This document shows, piece after piece, positions 1 through 7,473 of a stretch of 64,000 bases of DNA; position 1 is the first letter of the stretch, and every line of letters begins with the position of its first letter. Below the pieces are notes generated by a model. It worked only from the letters and a program-made list of their open reading frames with translations, was not told the origin of the DNA and did not search any database. A program made the translations under genes and the position numbers. Source of the DNA: Salisediminibacterium beveridgei (GTDB lineage: Bacteria; Bacillota; Bacilli; Bacillales; Salisediminibacteriaceae); contig NZ_CP012502.1 in the NCBI RefSeq assembly GCF_001721685.1, positions 2,232,001-2,296,000 of the forward strand, written 5' to 3'.

Positions 1-512
1 TCTGTTCGCTGCCCGGATTCCAGGAAATTATTCCGGATAAAGTGGTTCACCACATGCATGGCAATATAGTTCATCATGATCGTAACAATAACTTCATGTA
101 CTTCTAAAGTCGCTTTCAGATAGCCAGGAACTGTTCCCCACAAGGCACCTGCAAGGGCACCTGCCAATATCGCAAGCGGCAAATGGATAATCATCGGCAG
201 TTCAATAGCAAAGCCGACTACAACTGCTGCGAACCAACCAACCATCAACTGGCCTTCGACACCGATATTCAGCAGCCCGGCACGGAATGCAAAGGCAACC
301 GCGAGACCTGAGAAAATCAGCGGTGTCATCCGTTGGAGTGTTTCACCGAAGTAATAAATATCGCCAAATATACCTGAAATAAGTGCAACGTAGGCATCGA
401 TCGGATTATTCCCACTGAAAAGCATAACAATCGCACCAGCAAGAAACCCGAAAAAGATTGCGATCAACGGGATCAGAATCCCGAATAATTTTCCGGTTAA
501 CAATCTCTTCAT
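1..512 (-). CDS. nupP: Nucleoside ABC transporter permease, partial (NupP-like)
   Basis: This is the first 170 residues of a membrane permease that runs off the left edge. The protein starts MKRLLTGKLFGIL, is almost entirely hydrophobic helices, and carries the NIGVEGQ motif typical of the BmpA/NupN-linked permeases of the branched-chain-amino-acid-permease-like family. Its ATG overlaps the TGA of the upstream ATPase gene (ATGA), so translation is probably coupled. With the ATPase and the lipoprotein upstream it forms an importer like Bacillus subtilis NupNOPQ (guanosine and other nucleosides). A second permease (nupQ-like) is expected beyond the window. The family call is secure; the exact substrate is inferred from the homologous system. 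Confidence 0.85.
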   Translation of the reverse strand, partial: MKRLLTGKLFGILIPLIAIFFGFLAGAIVMLFSGNNPIDAYVALISGIFGDIYYFGETLQRMTPLIFSGLAVAFAFRAGLLNIGVEGQLMVGWFAAVVVGFAIELPMIIHLPLAILAGALAGALWGTVPGYLKATLEVHEVIVTIMMNYIAMHVVNHFIRNNFLESGQRT

Positions 513-2038
513 GTCGACGTCTCACCTGCTTCCCTTTTACCGCCTGCCATCAAGAGACCCAATTCATTTTCATTGGTTTCCTTCGCATCGACGATATCCA
601 CAATCTTACCTTCATAAATAACCGCGATGCGGTCACTGACATTCAACACTTCATCCATTTCAAGAGAAACGAGAAGGACACCCCGTCCTTTATCACGTTC
701 TTCCACCAGCTTTTTATGGATAAACTCGATTGCTCCAACATCAAGCCCTCGGGTTGGCTGGGCTGCAATAATGAGTTTCGGAGAACGATCCACCTCACGG
801 GCAATGATCGCTTTTTGCTGATTACCACCTGATAATGAGCGGGCCAATGTCATGGAACTTGGTGTCCTGACATCATACTCCTCCATCAGTTCTTCTGCTT
901 TCTTATACATTTTTCCATAGTCAAGAATACCATTTCTCGTATATGGCTTTTGGTAATACGTTTGAAGCATCATGTTTTCCCCGATGGTGAATTCCAGTAC
1001 AAGGCCGTGTTTGTGACGGTCAGACGGAATATGAGAAACGCCGGCTTCCGTAACCTTACGCGGCTTCTTCCCACTGATATCTTCACCCGACAGTGTCACC
1101 GTTCCGGATTTGGCTTCACGAAGCCCCGTCAATGCTTCTACGAGTTCTGTCTGTCCATTTCCGTCAACACCGGCAATACCGAGAATCTCACCGGAACGAA
1201 CTTCCAGATCAAGCTGATCAACCATGTCGATCCCCCGGACGTCTTCAACCGTCAGCCCTTTAACAGACAAAATTGCTTCTCCCGGCTTTGGAGGACCCTT
1301 CTCAACTTCAAAACTGATTTCACGACCGACCATCATTTCAGCCAATGAGGTTTGATCGGATTCAGAAACATCCACAGTACCAATGCCCTTACCTCTGCGA
1401 ATAACCGTACATCGATCGGCTACTTCCAAAATTTCTTTCAGCTTATGCGTGATCAGGATGATGGATTTCCCTTCATTGATCAGATTACGCATAATCTGAA
1501 TCAGTTCTTTGATTTCCTGGGGAGTCAGTGCAGCCGTCGGTTCATCAAAAATCAGAATGTTTGCACCGCGGTATAGTGTTTTCAATATTTCCGCACGCTG
1601 CTGCATACCAACAGAAATATCTTCGATTTTAGAATTGGGATCTACCCTCAGTCCATATCGATCAGAAATCTCTGCAACATCCTGGGCAGCTTTACGGATA
1701 TCAATACTCATTCCTTTTTTCGGCTCACTGCCGAGAATGATATTTTCAGTTACCGTAAATTTCTGAACCAGCATAAAGTGCTGGTGTACCATTCCAATTC
1801 CCAAACGATTCGCTACATTAGGATCCGTCACGTTCACTTTTTCACCGCGAACTTTAATTTCTCCTTTTTCAGGTTGATACAAGCCGAACAAGACGTTCAT
1901 TAAAGTAGATTTCCCGGCCCCGTTTTCACCTAATAATGCATGAATTTCGCCTTGTTTGACCTGCAGCGTGATATTGTCATTGGCAACGATACCGGGAAAC
2001 TCTTTACGTATGCCGTTCATCTCGATTACGTATTCCAA
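509..2038 (-). CDS. nupO: Nucleoside ABC transporter ATP-binding protein (NupO-like)
   Basis: This is a tandem ABC ATPase of 509 residues with two nucleotide-binding domains. The first has Walker A GENGAGKST near residue 37 and Walker B ILIFDEPTAAL. The second is degenerate: its Walker A position reads GVDGNGQTE, while LSGGNQQK and LIIAAQPTRGLD remain, as is usual in RbsA/BmpA-type ATPases. It would energise nucleoside import at the inner face of the membrane. It lies between the binding-protein gene (about 100 bases upstream) and the permease (4-base overlap). Length and domain order match YufO/NupO. The second signature reading AQPTRG rather than DEPTRG is normal for this family. Confidence 0.9.
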   Translation of the reverse strand: MEYVIEMNGIRKEFPGIVANDNITLQVKQGEIHALLGENGAGKSTLMNVLFGLYQPEKGEIKVRGEKVNVTDPNVANRLGIGMVHQHFMLVQKFTVTENIILGSEPKKGMSIDIRKAAQDVAEISDRYGLRVDPNSKIEDISVGMQQRAEILKTLYRGANILIFDEPTAALTPQEIKELIQIMRNLINEGKSIILITHKLKEILEVADRCTVIRRGKGIGTVDVSESDQTSLAEMMVGREISFEVEKGPPKPGEAILSVKGLTVEDVRGIDMVDQLDLEVRSGEILGIAGVDGNGQTELVEALTGLREAKSGTVTLSGEDISGKKPRKVTEAGVSHIPSDRHKHGLVLEFTIGENMMLQTYYQKPYTRNGILDYGKMYKKAEELMEEYDVRTPSSMTLARSLSGGNQQKAIIAREVDRSPKLIIAAQPTRGLDVGAIEFIHKKLVEERDKGRGVLLVSLEMDEVLNVSDRIAVIYEGKIVDIVDAKETNENELGLLMAGGKREAGETST

Positions 2039-2069
2039 TGGGTAACACTCCTATCGGACTCATTAACAA

Positions 2070-2091
2070 GGGCTAGTACAATGACTAGCCC
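2070..2091 (-). terminator. Intra-operon hairpin between nupN and nupO
   Basis: A perfect 8-bp stem (GGGCTAGT / ACTAGCCC, 6-base loop) lies between the lipoprotein and ATPase genes. It is followed on the minus strand by a poor T-rich run. It may act as a leaky terminator or 3' stabiliser, giving more binding protein than transporter, a common arrangement in ABC operons. Confidence 0.5.
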
Positions 2092-2139
2092 CCCTTAATG
2101 ACATTATAGTGACGGATTACCGTCTGTAAAACAATTCAA

Positions 2140-3315
2140 TTAAAGTGAATCGTACCACTCATCGTACTCATCATCAGTTTGTGGGACTTCGATGTCACCG
2201 TTGATGATTTGATCGCGATAATCATTAGCTGCCTCGATTGCCTCGTCAGAGACATTATCGCGTGTTTCGGCAAAGCCGACACCTTCATCTTCAAGTGCGA
2301 ATTCAAGAACTTCGCCGCCAGGGAAGTTGCCGTTCATTGTGTCTTCAGAAACCTGATACACAGACTGGTCAACACGTTTAACCATCGATGTCAAGATGAC
2401 GTTCCCTTCGCTCCATTCGCCTTCAGTCAACGCCTGGTCCTGGTCGACACCAATTGCCCAAACTTCTTCGCCGCTCTCACGACGGTCGATCGCTTCAGTG
2501 AAGAGACCGTTACCTGTTCCACCTGCAGCGTGATAAATGATATCTGCGCCGCCAGCGTACATACCATCAGCAATCTGCTGACCGAGAGATGCATCGTTAA
2601 AGTCCTGTGCATATTGCGTTGCAATTTCAATGTCAGGATCTACAGAGTGAACACCGGCTTTAAAGCCGCTTTCGAACTTTTTGATCAGTTCACTTTCAAC
2701 ACCGCCGATAAAGCCAACTTCGTTGGTTTCAGTATGCATTGCTGCAATAACACCCACGAGGAATGAACCTTCATGCTCGGCAAATGTAATGTTTGCAACG
2801 TTGTCAATCATGTTACCGTCTTCGTCTGTAACAACTGTGTCAACAATGGCAAAGTTCTGATCAGGATTCTGACCTGCTACGTCGCGGATCTCATCTTCCA
2901 TCAGGAAGCCGATACCGAAAGTAATATCCGTGCCATCACGTGCCAGACGGTTAAGGTTTGGTGCATAGTCGGATGAGTCACTTGATTGAAGATAATCCAC
3001 TTCTGCTCCCGGATAATCTTCACCGAACATCGTCAAGCCTGCCCATGCTGATTCGTTGAATGAACGGTCATCAACACCGCCCACATCCGTAACCATCTTG
3101 GAAGAGAAACCTTCACCGTCTCCGGTTGCTTCGTTCCCTTCGTTGTTGTCATTGTTGTTGTCGGCGTTGTCAACATTGTTCTCAACGTTGTTGTTTCCTT
3201 CGTTGTTGTTCCCTTCGTTGACCGGTGTTGCATTGTCGTTGTTGTCATTACCGCAAGCCGCAAGCACTGTTGCTGCCAGTACGGATGACAAGAGCACTGA
3301 ATAACGCTTCTTCAT
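2140..3315 (-). CDS. nupN: BMP-family nucleoside-binding lipoprotein (NupN-like)
   Basis: This 391-residue lipoprotein opens with a signal peptide and lipobox (LAACGN). About 45 residues of Asn/Asp/Glu-rich low-complexity linker follow, then the BMP (basic membrane protein) periplasmic-binding fold. Hallmarks are VTDVGGVDDRSFNESAW at the domain start and an AIGVDQDQ motif. It captures nucleosides outside the membrane for the NupOP transporter encoded downstream. The linker sequence recurs in two other lipoproteins of this window (32738-33295 and 33975-34979). The very acidic composition fits a halophile. The ATG has an AAGGGGG ribosome binding site about 8 bases upstream. The family is certain; nucleoside specificity is inferred. 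Confidence 0.9.
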   Translation of the reverse strand: MKKRYSVLLSSVLAATVLAACGNDNNDNATPVNEGNNNEGNNNVENNVDNADNNNDNNEGNEATGDGEGFSSKMVTDVGGVDDRSFNESAWAGLTMFGEDYPGAEVDYLQSSDSSDYAPNLNRLARDGTDITFGIGFLMEDEIRDVAGQNPDQNFAIVDTVVTDEDGNMIDNVANITFAEHEGSFLVGVIAAMHTETNEVGFIGGVESELIKKFESGFKAGVHSVDPDIEIATQYAQDFNDASLGQQIADGMYAGGADIIYHAAGGTGNGLFTEAIDRRESGEEVWAIGVDQDQALTEGEWSEGNVILTSMVKRVDQSVYQVSEDTMNGNFPGGEVLEFALEDEGVGFAETRDNVSDEAIEAANDYRDQIINGDIEVPQTDDEYDEWYDSL

Positions 3316-3349
3316 GTCTAATCCCCCTTGGATCTTTTTTTATGTGCCA

Positions 3350-3371
3350 CTGAATTGTTTTGACAATTCAG
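3350..3371 (-). promoter_or_regulatory. Inverted repeat in the nupN 5' region
   Basis: A perfect 9-bp inverted repeat (CTGAATTGT / ACAATTCAG, 4-base loop) sits about 35 bases upstream of nupN, just before its ribosome binding site. No T-run follows on the minus strand, so it is more likely an operator or leader hairpin than a terminator. I found no purine riboswitch core in this leader. Confidence 0.4.
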
Positions 3372-3497
3372 GTGACTACAGCCTTATTATGCCACACAAA
3401 GCGACCAAAAAGCATCACTTTTTCTTCTTTTAAAACGATTTCAGTTGTCAAAAATTCACCGTTTACTTGTACGATGTCTGACAACTACCTTCGTTAA

Positions 3498-3521
3498 AAA
3501 AACCTTAAGCGCTTTCAAGGT
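3498..3521 (-). terminator. Terminator of the EutH operon, overlapping a cre-like site
   Basis: Reading the minus strand, ACCTT / AAGGT arms enclose GAAAGCGCTT and are followed by seven T, about 50 bases after the EutH-like stop codon. This fits a short intrinsic terminator. The same bases (TTGAAAGCGCTTAA) match most of the CcpA cre consensus and lie upstream of nupN, so catabolite control is an alternative reading. Confidence 0.45.
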
Positions 3522-3571
3522 AAGTACACTATATCATGATTTTTATAATTAATAAATACTTTTCACGAAAA

Positions 3572-4645
3572 TTATTTGTGAATTTTCCTTACAAAATAAT
3601 AGTGTACACCACAAACAGCCAATACGCCGGAAATCAGTTTACCTGCCATCATTGCCATGACCATATCCGGCTCCAGGGCCGCAGTGAATCCCAAATGACC
3701 ACCAAGAACAAAGGCTCCGCTCACCGAAAAAGCAATGTTCATCAGTTTACCCTTTTCCTCCATCAAATAGAGATTTTTGTACATTGGTATACTGTGCGCA
3801 AGGGAGGACACAAAGCCTGTAACCGCAACCTGATCTCCTTTCTCTTTCGAAATCAATCGCGGAATCAGCTTGGTTTTGAGAAAATGAACCATCGGAAACG
3901 CTCCGCCCAGTGCAAGCACAATCAGACCAATGATTTCCATCGCCTCAGAAAATGGGAGGAATCCAGTCAAAATCCGGATACCCAAAAGCTCCTGAACCGC
4001 AACCAGAACAATCATTGTTAACGTAAAGGCCAAAATCAGTCTCCCCATCCAAAGAAATAAACGAATCATTACCTTGGGAATCAGGAATAAGCCTGCCCCT
4101 GTGATTAACACCATGACCAGTACAGGAATTAATTGAATCAATAAAAATACTGGAGAAAACCCTGCCAGTAATCCGGCAATGAAGGCTCCTGGAGGCACAG
4201 CAAGTAATCCGGCAAGAATTCCTTTTGCGAGAAACGGGAATTCTTTTTCCGGGATCAGTCCAAGTGCTACAGGCACCGTAAAGACAAATGTCGGACCCAG
4301 TAATGTGGACAGAATGATCCCGGAAAAGAGAGCCGCCTCCTCAGTCAAGGCCATCTCCATGGCGATCGCATAACCACCCATATCAATCGCCAAAAGCATG
4401 CCGCTGAGCATGGCCGGATCTGCACCAAACCAGGCAAATACAGGCCCCGCTATCGGCAAGACGACTTCTGCAATCACCGGAGAAGCCATAATCATCCCGA
4501 TCATAACCAGCGCCAACGGCCCCATCGTCTGGAATCCCTCATCAAAGGCTTTACCGTAACCTTTATTGAGCTGAAAGATTTTATCAACCACACCGATAAT
4601 AAGAAATAAAATCAAAAGCATGACAATGACTTGATTGACAAGCAT
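3572..4645 (-). CDS. eutH: EutH-family ethanolamine permease-like protein
   Basis: This is a 357-residue polytopic membrane protein with about ten hydrophobic helices. It shows the EutH-type segments AIDMGGYAIAMEMA, LGPTFVFTVPVALG and SSLAHSIPMY. EutH proteins are proposed ethanolamine transporters. No ethanolamine ammonia-lyase or microcompartment genes are nearby; instead the gene ends an operon with sfsA (14-base gap) and a DUF1028 gene. The protein may therefore serve ethanolamine uptake for another use, or another amine. The start has AAGGAG 9 bases upstream. The family call is good from sequence; the substrate is by homology only. Confidence 0.75.
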   Translation of the reverse strand: MLVNQVIVMLLILFLIIGVVDKIFQLNKGYGKAFDEGFQTMGPLALVMIGMIMASPVIAEVVLPIAGPVFAWFGADPAMLSGMLLAIDMGGYAIAMEMALTEEAALFSGIILSTLLGPTFVFTVPVALGLIPEKEFPFLAKGILAGLLAVPPGAFIAGLLAGFSPVFLLIQLIPVLVMVLITGAGLFLIPKVMIRLFLWMGRLILAFTLTMIVLVAVQELLGIRILTGFLPFSEAMEIIGLIVLALGGAFPMVHFLKTKLIPRLISKEKGDQVAVTGFVSSLAHSIPMYKNLYLMEEKGKLMNIAFSVSGAFVLGGHLGFTAALEPDMVMAMMAGKLISGVLAVCGVHYYFVRKIHK

Positions 4646-4659
4646 AGTGAAGGACTCCT

Positions 4660-5382
4660 TCAGTCTGTGATAACCGGGATGGTTTGTTTAAACGAAACGC
4701 CTTCAGTTGAGACATTCATTGTACAAGCCAGCACATGCACACCGGATTTTTTTGCATTTTTTAATGCTTTACTGAATAATGGATCGACAACTTCTGCCAT
4801 TTGGACATTCGACGCATCCGCACGCTGTACGACAAACAGAATAAACGTCTCTGTATCTTCACTACAGTTCAATTCCTGAAGTTCTTCCACATGACGCTTC
4901 CCTCTTGCAGTTACAGCTCCGGGAAAAAATGCCGTGCCATCTTCCACCCAAGTGATCCCCTTGACTTCAAGAATCGCCTGTTTAAGATTCATTTTCAATA
5001 CGTGATCAAACCGGGACGGCCCGATTCTGACTTCACGGGCCTTGTGAGTATATGAAGCTAATTCGGGTATCAGTTTGTGATGAATAATCTGTTCAGCTAG
5101 CTGATTGGGCATTGTGGAAAAGATGGATACGAGCCCACTCCCGTCCTGATTTTCTATCAGCCGCGCAGTGTAGTTTGTCTTTCGATGCGGCGCATTGTGA
5201 CAGGAGACATAGATTGTCTTGCCGGGAATCAAAAGCTCGGTCAATCTCGCTGAATCTGCCAAATGTACATCGACCCGCTCGCCTGTTTCACCTAACGCCA
5301 CCTCCATCAGGAAACGATTTTTCCTGGCGATATATGCCGTTTCGATCAAAGGCTCTTCAAATAAAATCTCAGCCGGGTTCAT
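4660..5382 (-). CDS. sfsA: SfsA family protein
   Basis: This 240-residue protein has the SfsA landmarks in order: ARKNRFLMEV near residue 20, VHLADSARLTELLIPG near 40-55, and FFPGAVTARGKRHVEEL near 150-165. Family length is about 230-240, so it looks complete. SfsA was named for stimulation of maltose metabolism in E. coli and has been proposed to be a nucleic-acid-binding or nuclease-like protein; the true role is unsettled. It starts 3 bases after the DUF1028 stop with only a weak ribosome binding site, implying translational coupling. The third gene of the operon is EutH-like. Confidence 0.88.
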   Translation of the reverse strand: MNPAEILFEEPLIETAYIARKNRFLMEVALGETGERVDVHLADSARLTELLIPGKTIYVSCHNAPHRKTNYTARLIENQDGSGLVSIFSTMPNQLAEQIIHHKLIPELASYTHKAREVRIGPSRFDHVLKMNLKQAILEVKGITWVEDGTAFFPGAVTARGKRHVEELQELNCSEDTETFILFVVQRADASNVQMAEVVDPLFSKALKNAKKSGVHVLACTMNVSTEGVSFKQTIPVITD

Positions 5383-5385
5383 ACT

Positions 5386-6267
5386 TTAATACATCGTTTC
5401 CTGTTTTCTCATATAGGAAAGAACTTCCGGATCGATTTGCGCATCCTCAATCCAGCGTTCTTCGAAATTTTCCCTCATGAAATAAGTTTTCAGCGCTTCT
5501 TTGACCTCATCGGTATATGCCTTTTCATCCGGCACCTGAATACCTTGTTCGCGGATCAGACCAATCAGTTCCTTGAGCAGATCTCCTTCTACAGGGATAA
5601 GATCTTCCTCTTTCGGACGCGTAAAGTAGAGTTGATGTAAATCATACAAACGCCTCAGTTCCTTGATCGGCTCTTTATGGTCATCCACTCTCAGGTCATA
5701 CACCCGATCATTATAGCCGCCATAACCACCCTTTTCCTTTACAACAAACAGCGCGGCCGATTGCTTTCCACGGGAGTCACCACCAGCTTCCTGCCCTTGA
5801 TGCAAAGCCTCAAGCAGTCTTTCAGCAAGAGTTCCTTGTGCCGACTCAAATGTATGGACCAACTGGTGAACCGTGTCCTCACTGACGAGAATATTCCCCT
5901 GTGCAGTGCAGTGAGCACCCTGTCGATGACCTGCCCAATCATAGCAATCATTACCTGTGAATACAGCAGTCTCTCCATGACGATCCATCACTGCGAACTG
6001 GCGAAGTTCCATGTCAGGATCGTCTGCGATTAATTTTTCAACCACTTCTTCAGGTGACAGACCACGGTCCAGATACGTCAAACCATCGGGGCCAAAAGAG
6101 GTATTTGCAAATGACTGGGTTGCAATCGCACCGGTTTCCGCTTTTGCCCAAGGCACCACAGCACCTACCCCGAGGAATTTCGATTGCACAGCAATCCCCC
6201 ATTCCCGGGTATCCGGATCAAATCCAATAAGCGAGAATGTGGCAACTTTCGGTTGCTGTTTCTTCAT
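5386..6267 (-). CDS. DUF1028 protein (Ntn-hydrolase-like) with C-terminal extra domain
   Basis: The protein begins KKQQPKVATFSLIGFDPDT and shows the DUF1028 signature AIATQSFANTSFGPDGLTYL, then ALFVVKEKGGYGGYNDR. About 70 residues after the core resemble the small C-terminal domain often fused to DUF1028. The family belongs to the Ntn-hydrolase fold group; no reaction is established. I place the start at 6267 rather than the in-frame ATG at 6288, because AGAGGAAG lies about 10 bases before the former. It is the first gene of the operon with sfsA and the EutH-like gene. Confidence 0.8.
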   Translation of the reverse strand: MKKQQPKVATFSLIGFDPDTREWGIAVQSKFLGVGAVVPWAKAETGAIATQSFANTSFGPDGLTYLDRGLSPEEVVEKLIADDPDMELRQFAVMDRHGETAVFTGNDCYDWAGHRQGAHCTAQGNILVSEDTVHQLVHTFESAQGTLAERLLEALHQGQEAGGDSRGKQSAALFVVKEKGGYGGYNDRVYDLRVDDHKEPIKELRRLYDLHQLYFTRPKEEDLIPVEGDLLKELIGLIREQGIQVPDEKAYTDEVKEALKTYFMRENFEERWIEDAQIDPEVLSYMRKQETMY

Positions 6268-6350
6268 TTTATGTACACTTCCTCTCATTACTTTTGCATT
6301 TCTTAGTATTTATCATAATGCTTTGAAAATTCATTCGTCAATAACAACGA

Positions 6351-6379
6351 TTGCGCAAAGTACACTCCAAAGCTATACT
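6351..6379 (+). promoter_or_regulatory. Sigma-A-type promoter of the small membrane protein gene
   Basis: TTGCGC and TATACT are separated by 17 bases, 35 bases before the start codon of the 76-residue protein. The -10 is good and the -35 is weak. Confidence 0.45.
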
Positions 6380-6414
6380 GAGGATAAGAAATTCAAGAGA
6401 AATGAGGGATTCAT

Positions 6415-6645
6415 ATGTCTTTTTGGACAACACTCTCCAAAGCGAAAAAGAATGAATACATGATTGTCAGCGGCATATTGATTACAGCTGTCATCATCGG
6501 GATCATCGTCGGTATGAATCCGGAATTCGTCGCCATCCGCAACTTCACTGCCGGCTACATGGCCGCTTCACTGATGTCGGCACTTGTCATGTTTGCGGTG
6601 TATCACTCGATTCTTTACTTCCGCGAAAAAAAACAAAACGCATAA
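6415..6645 (+). CDS. Small two-helix membrane protein, unknown
   Basis: This is a 76-residue protein with two hydrophobic helices (about residues 15-35 and 43-66) separated by a short MNPEFVAIRNF loop, and a Lys-rich tail. A GAGGG ribosome binding site precedes the ATG by 6 bases, a promoter lies upstream and a strong hairpin follows, so it is a real single-gene unit. I do not recognise the family. It lies between the DUF1028 operon and signal peptidase, and neither neighbour suggests a role. Confidence 0.7.
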   Translation: MSFWTTLSKAKKNEYMIVSGILITAVIIGIIVGMNPEFVAIRNFTAGYMAASLMSALVMFAVYHSILYFREKKQNA

Positions 6646-6650
6646 TCAAC

Positions 6651-6691
6651 CAAAACAGCCTGCTGAGTGGGAAGCTCAGCAGGCTGTTTTG
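6651..6691. terminator. Bidirectional terminator
   Basis: A 17-bp perfect stem (arms 6651-6667 and 6675-6691) has A-rich and T-rich outer ends. It serves the small membrane gene on plus and the signal peptidase gene on minus. Confidence 0.85.
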
Positions 6692-6697
6692 TATCAC

Positions 6698-7270
6698 TTA
6701 ACGGATTAACCGGAAATTATCAATCGGCCAGAATGTTAAATTGGCCTGTCCAACGATTTCTTCCTTTGAAACAAAGCCGATGTGCCGGCTATCAACACTA
6801 TTTTGTCTATTATCACCGAGAACAAATACAAAGTCATCAGGCACTTCCGAAGCGAACATCATCTCTTCAAGCTCAAAATTCCCGGTGAATGGTCTTTCAT
6901 CACTGGCTTTTTTGAAGTCTTCAAGAAACGGTTCTTCAATCGGTTCTTCATTAATAAAAAGCTGATCATCCATATATTCAATATGATCCCCTGGTAATCC
7001 AATCACCCGTTTAATGTAATCAGTGGAATCATCCACGTGGAAAATGATCAGATCAAAACGGCTTGGCTCAGCGACTTCATAACCGATCTTATTCACGATA
7101 ATCCGTTCCCCGTCTTCTATAGTCGGCATCATCGATTGACCGTATACGATGTAATTGCTGAATAGCAACCCACGGGCCAATATAAAAAGGGCTCCGGCAA
7201 TAACCATTACTTTGGCAAGTAAGAACAGGTTCTGCCTGTACTGATGATTTCGCTTTTTCTCTGAATACAT
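6698..7270 (-). CDS. lepB: Type I signal peptidase (SipS-like)
   Basis: This 190-residue protein has one N-terminal transmembrane helix (about 15-40) followed by an extracellular catalytic domain. The catalytic Ser is Ser46 in YGQSMMPT and the general-base Lys is Lys87 in DYIKRVIGLPGD. The conserved box GDNRQNSVDSRHIG is present near the C-terminus. It removes signal peptides from Sec- and Tat-exported proteins. Size matches Bacillus Sip enzymes. It is a single-gene unit ending in the bidirectional terminator. Confidence in function is high; which Sip paralogue it corresponds to cannot be told here. Confidence 0.95.
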   Translation of the reverse strand: MYSEKKRNHQYRQNLFLLAKVMVIAGALFILARGLLFSNYIVYGQSMMPTIEDGERIIVNKIGYEVAEPSRFDLIIFHVDDSTDYIKRVIGLPGDHIEYMDDQLFINEEPIEEPFLEDFKKASDERPFTGNFELEEMMFASEVPDDFVFVLGDNRQNSVDSRHIGFVSKEEIVGQANLTFWPIDNFRLIR

Positions 7271-7473
7271 AAACGATCCTCCATCTCAGGATTCATTAAT
7301 CCTTTTGATAGCTTCCATATAACCGTTTACGAATCATTTAAAACAATTATTATTTGACAAATAAAATAGATATCCATATTTCTGTCACATTTATCGTGGC
7401 GTTAAGTAAAGATTTTCTTTTCATACATAGTCATTTACAATGAAGAGACGAGTCATGGATTGGAGGCATTTCT

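Noticed and set aside
2179..2766. Plus-strand open frame opposite nupN
   Set aside because: Shadow of a strongly supported minus-strand gene; no ribosome binding site and no recognisable product.
3316..3571. Purine riboswitch before the nucleoside transporter
   Set aside because: No conserved purine-aptamer core is visible; only a 9-bp inverted repeat and a cre-like site.
3536..4021. Plus-strand open frame opposite the EutH-like gene
   Set aside because: Antisense shadow of a clear membrane protein gene.
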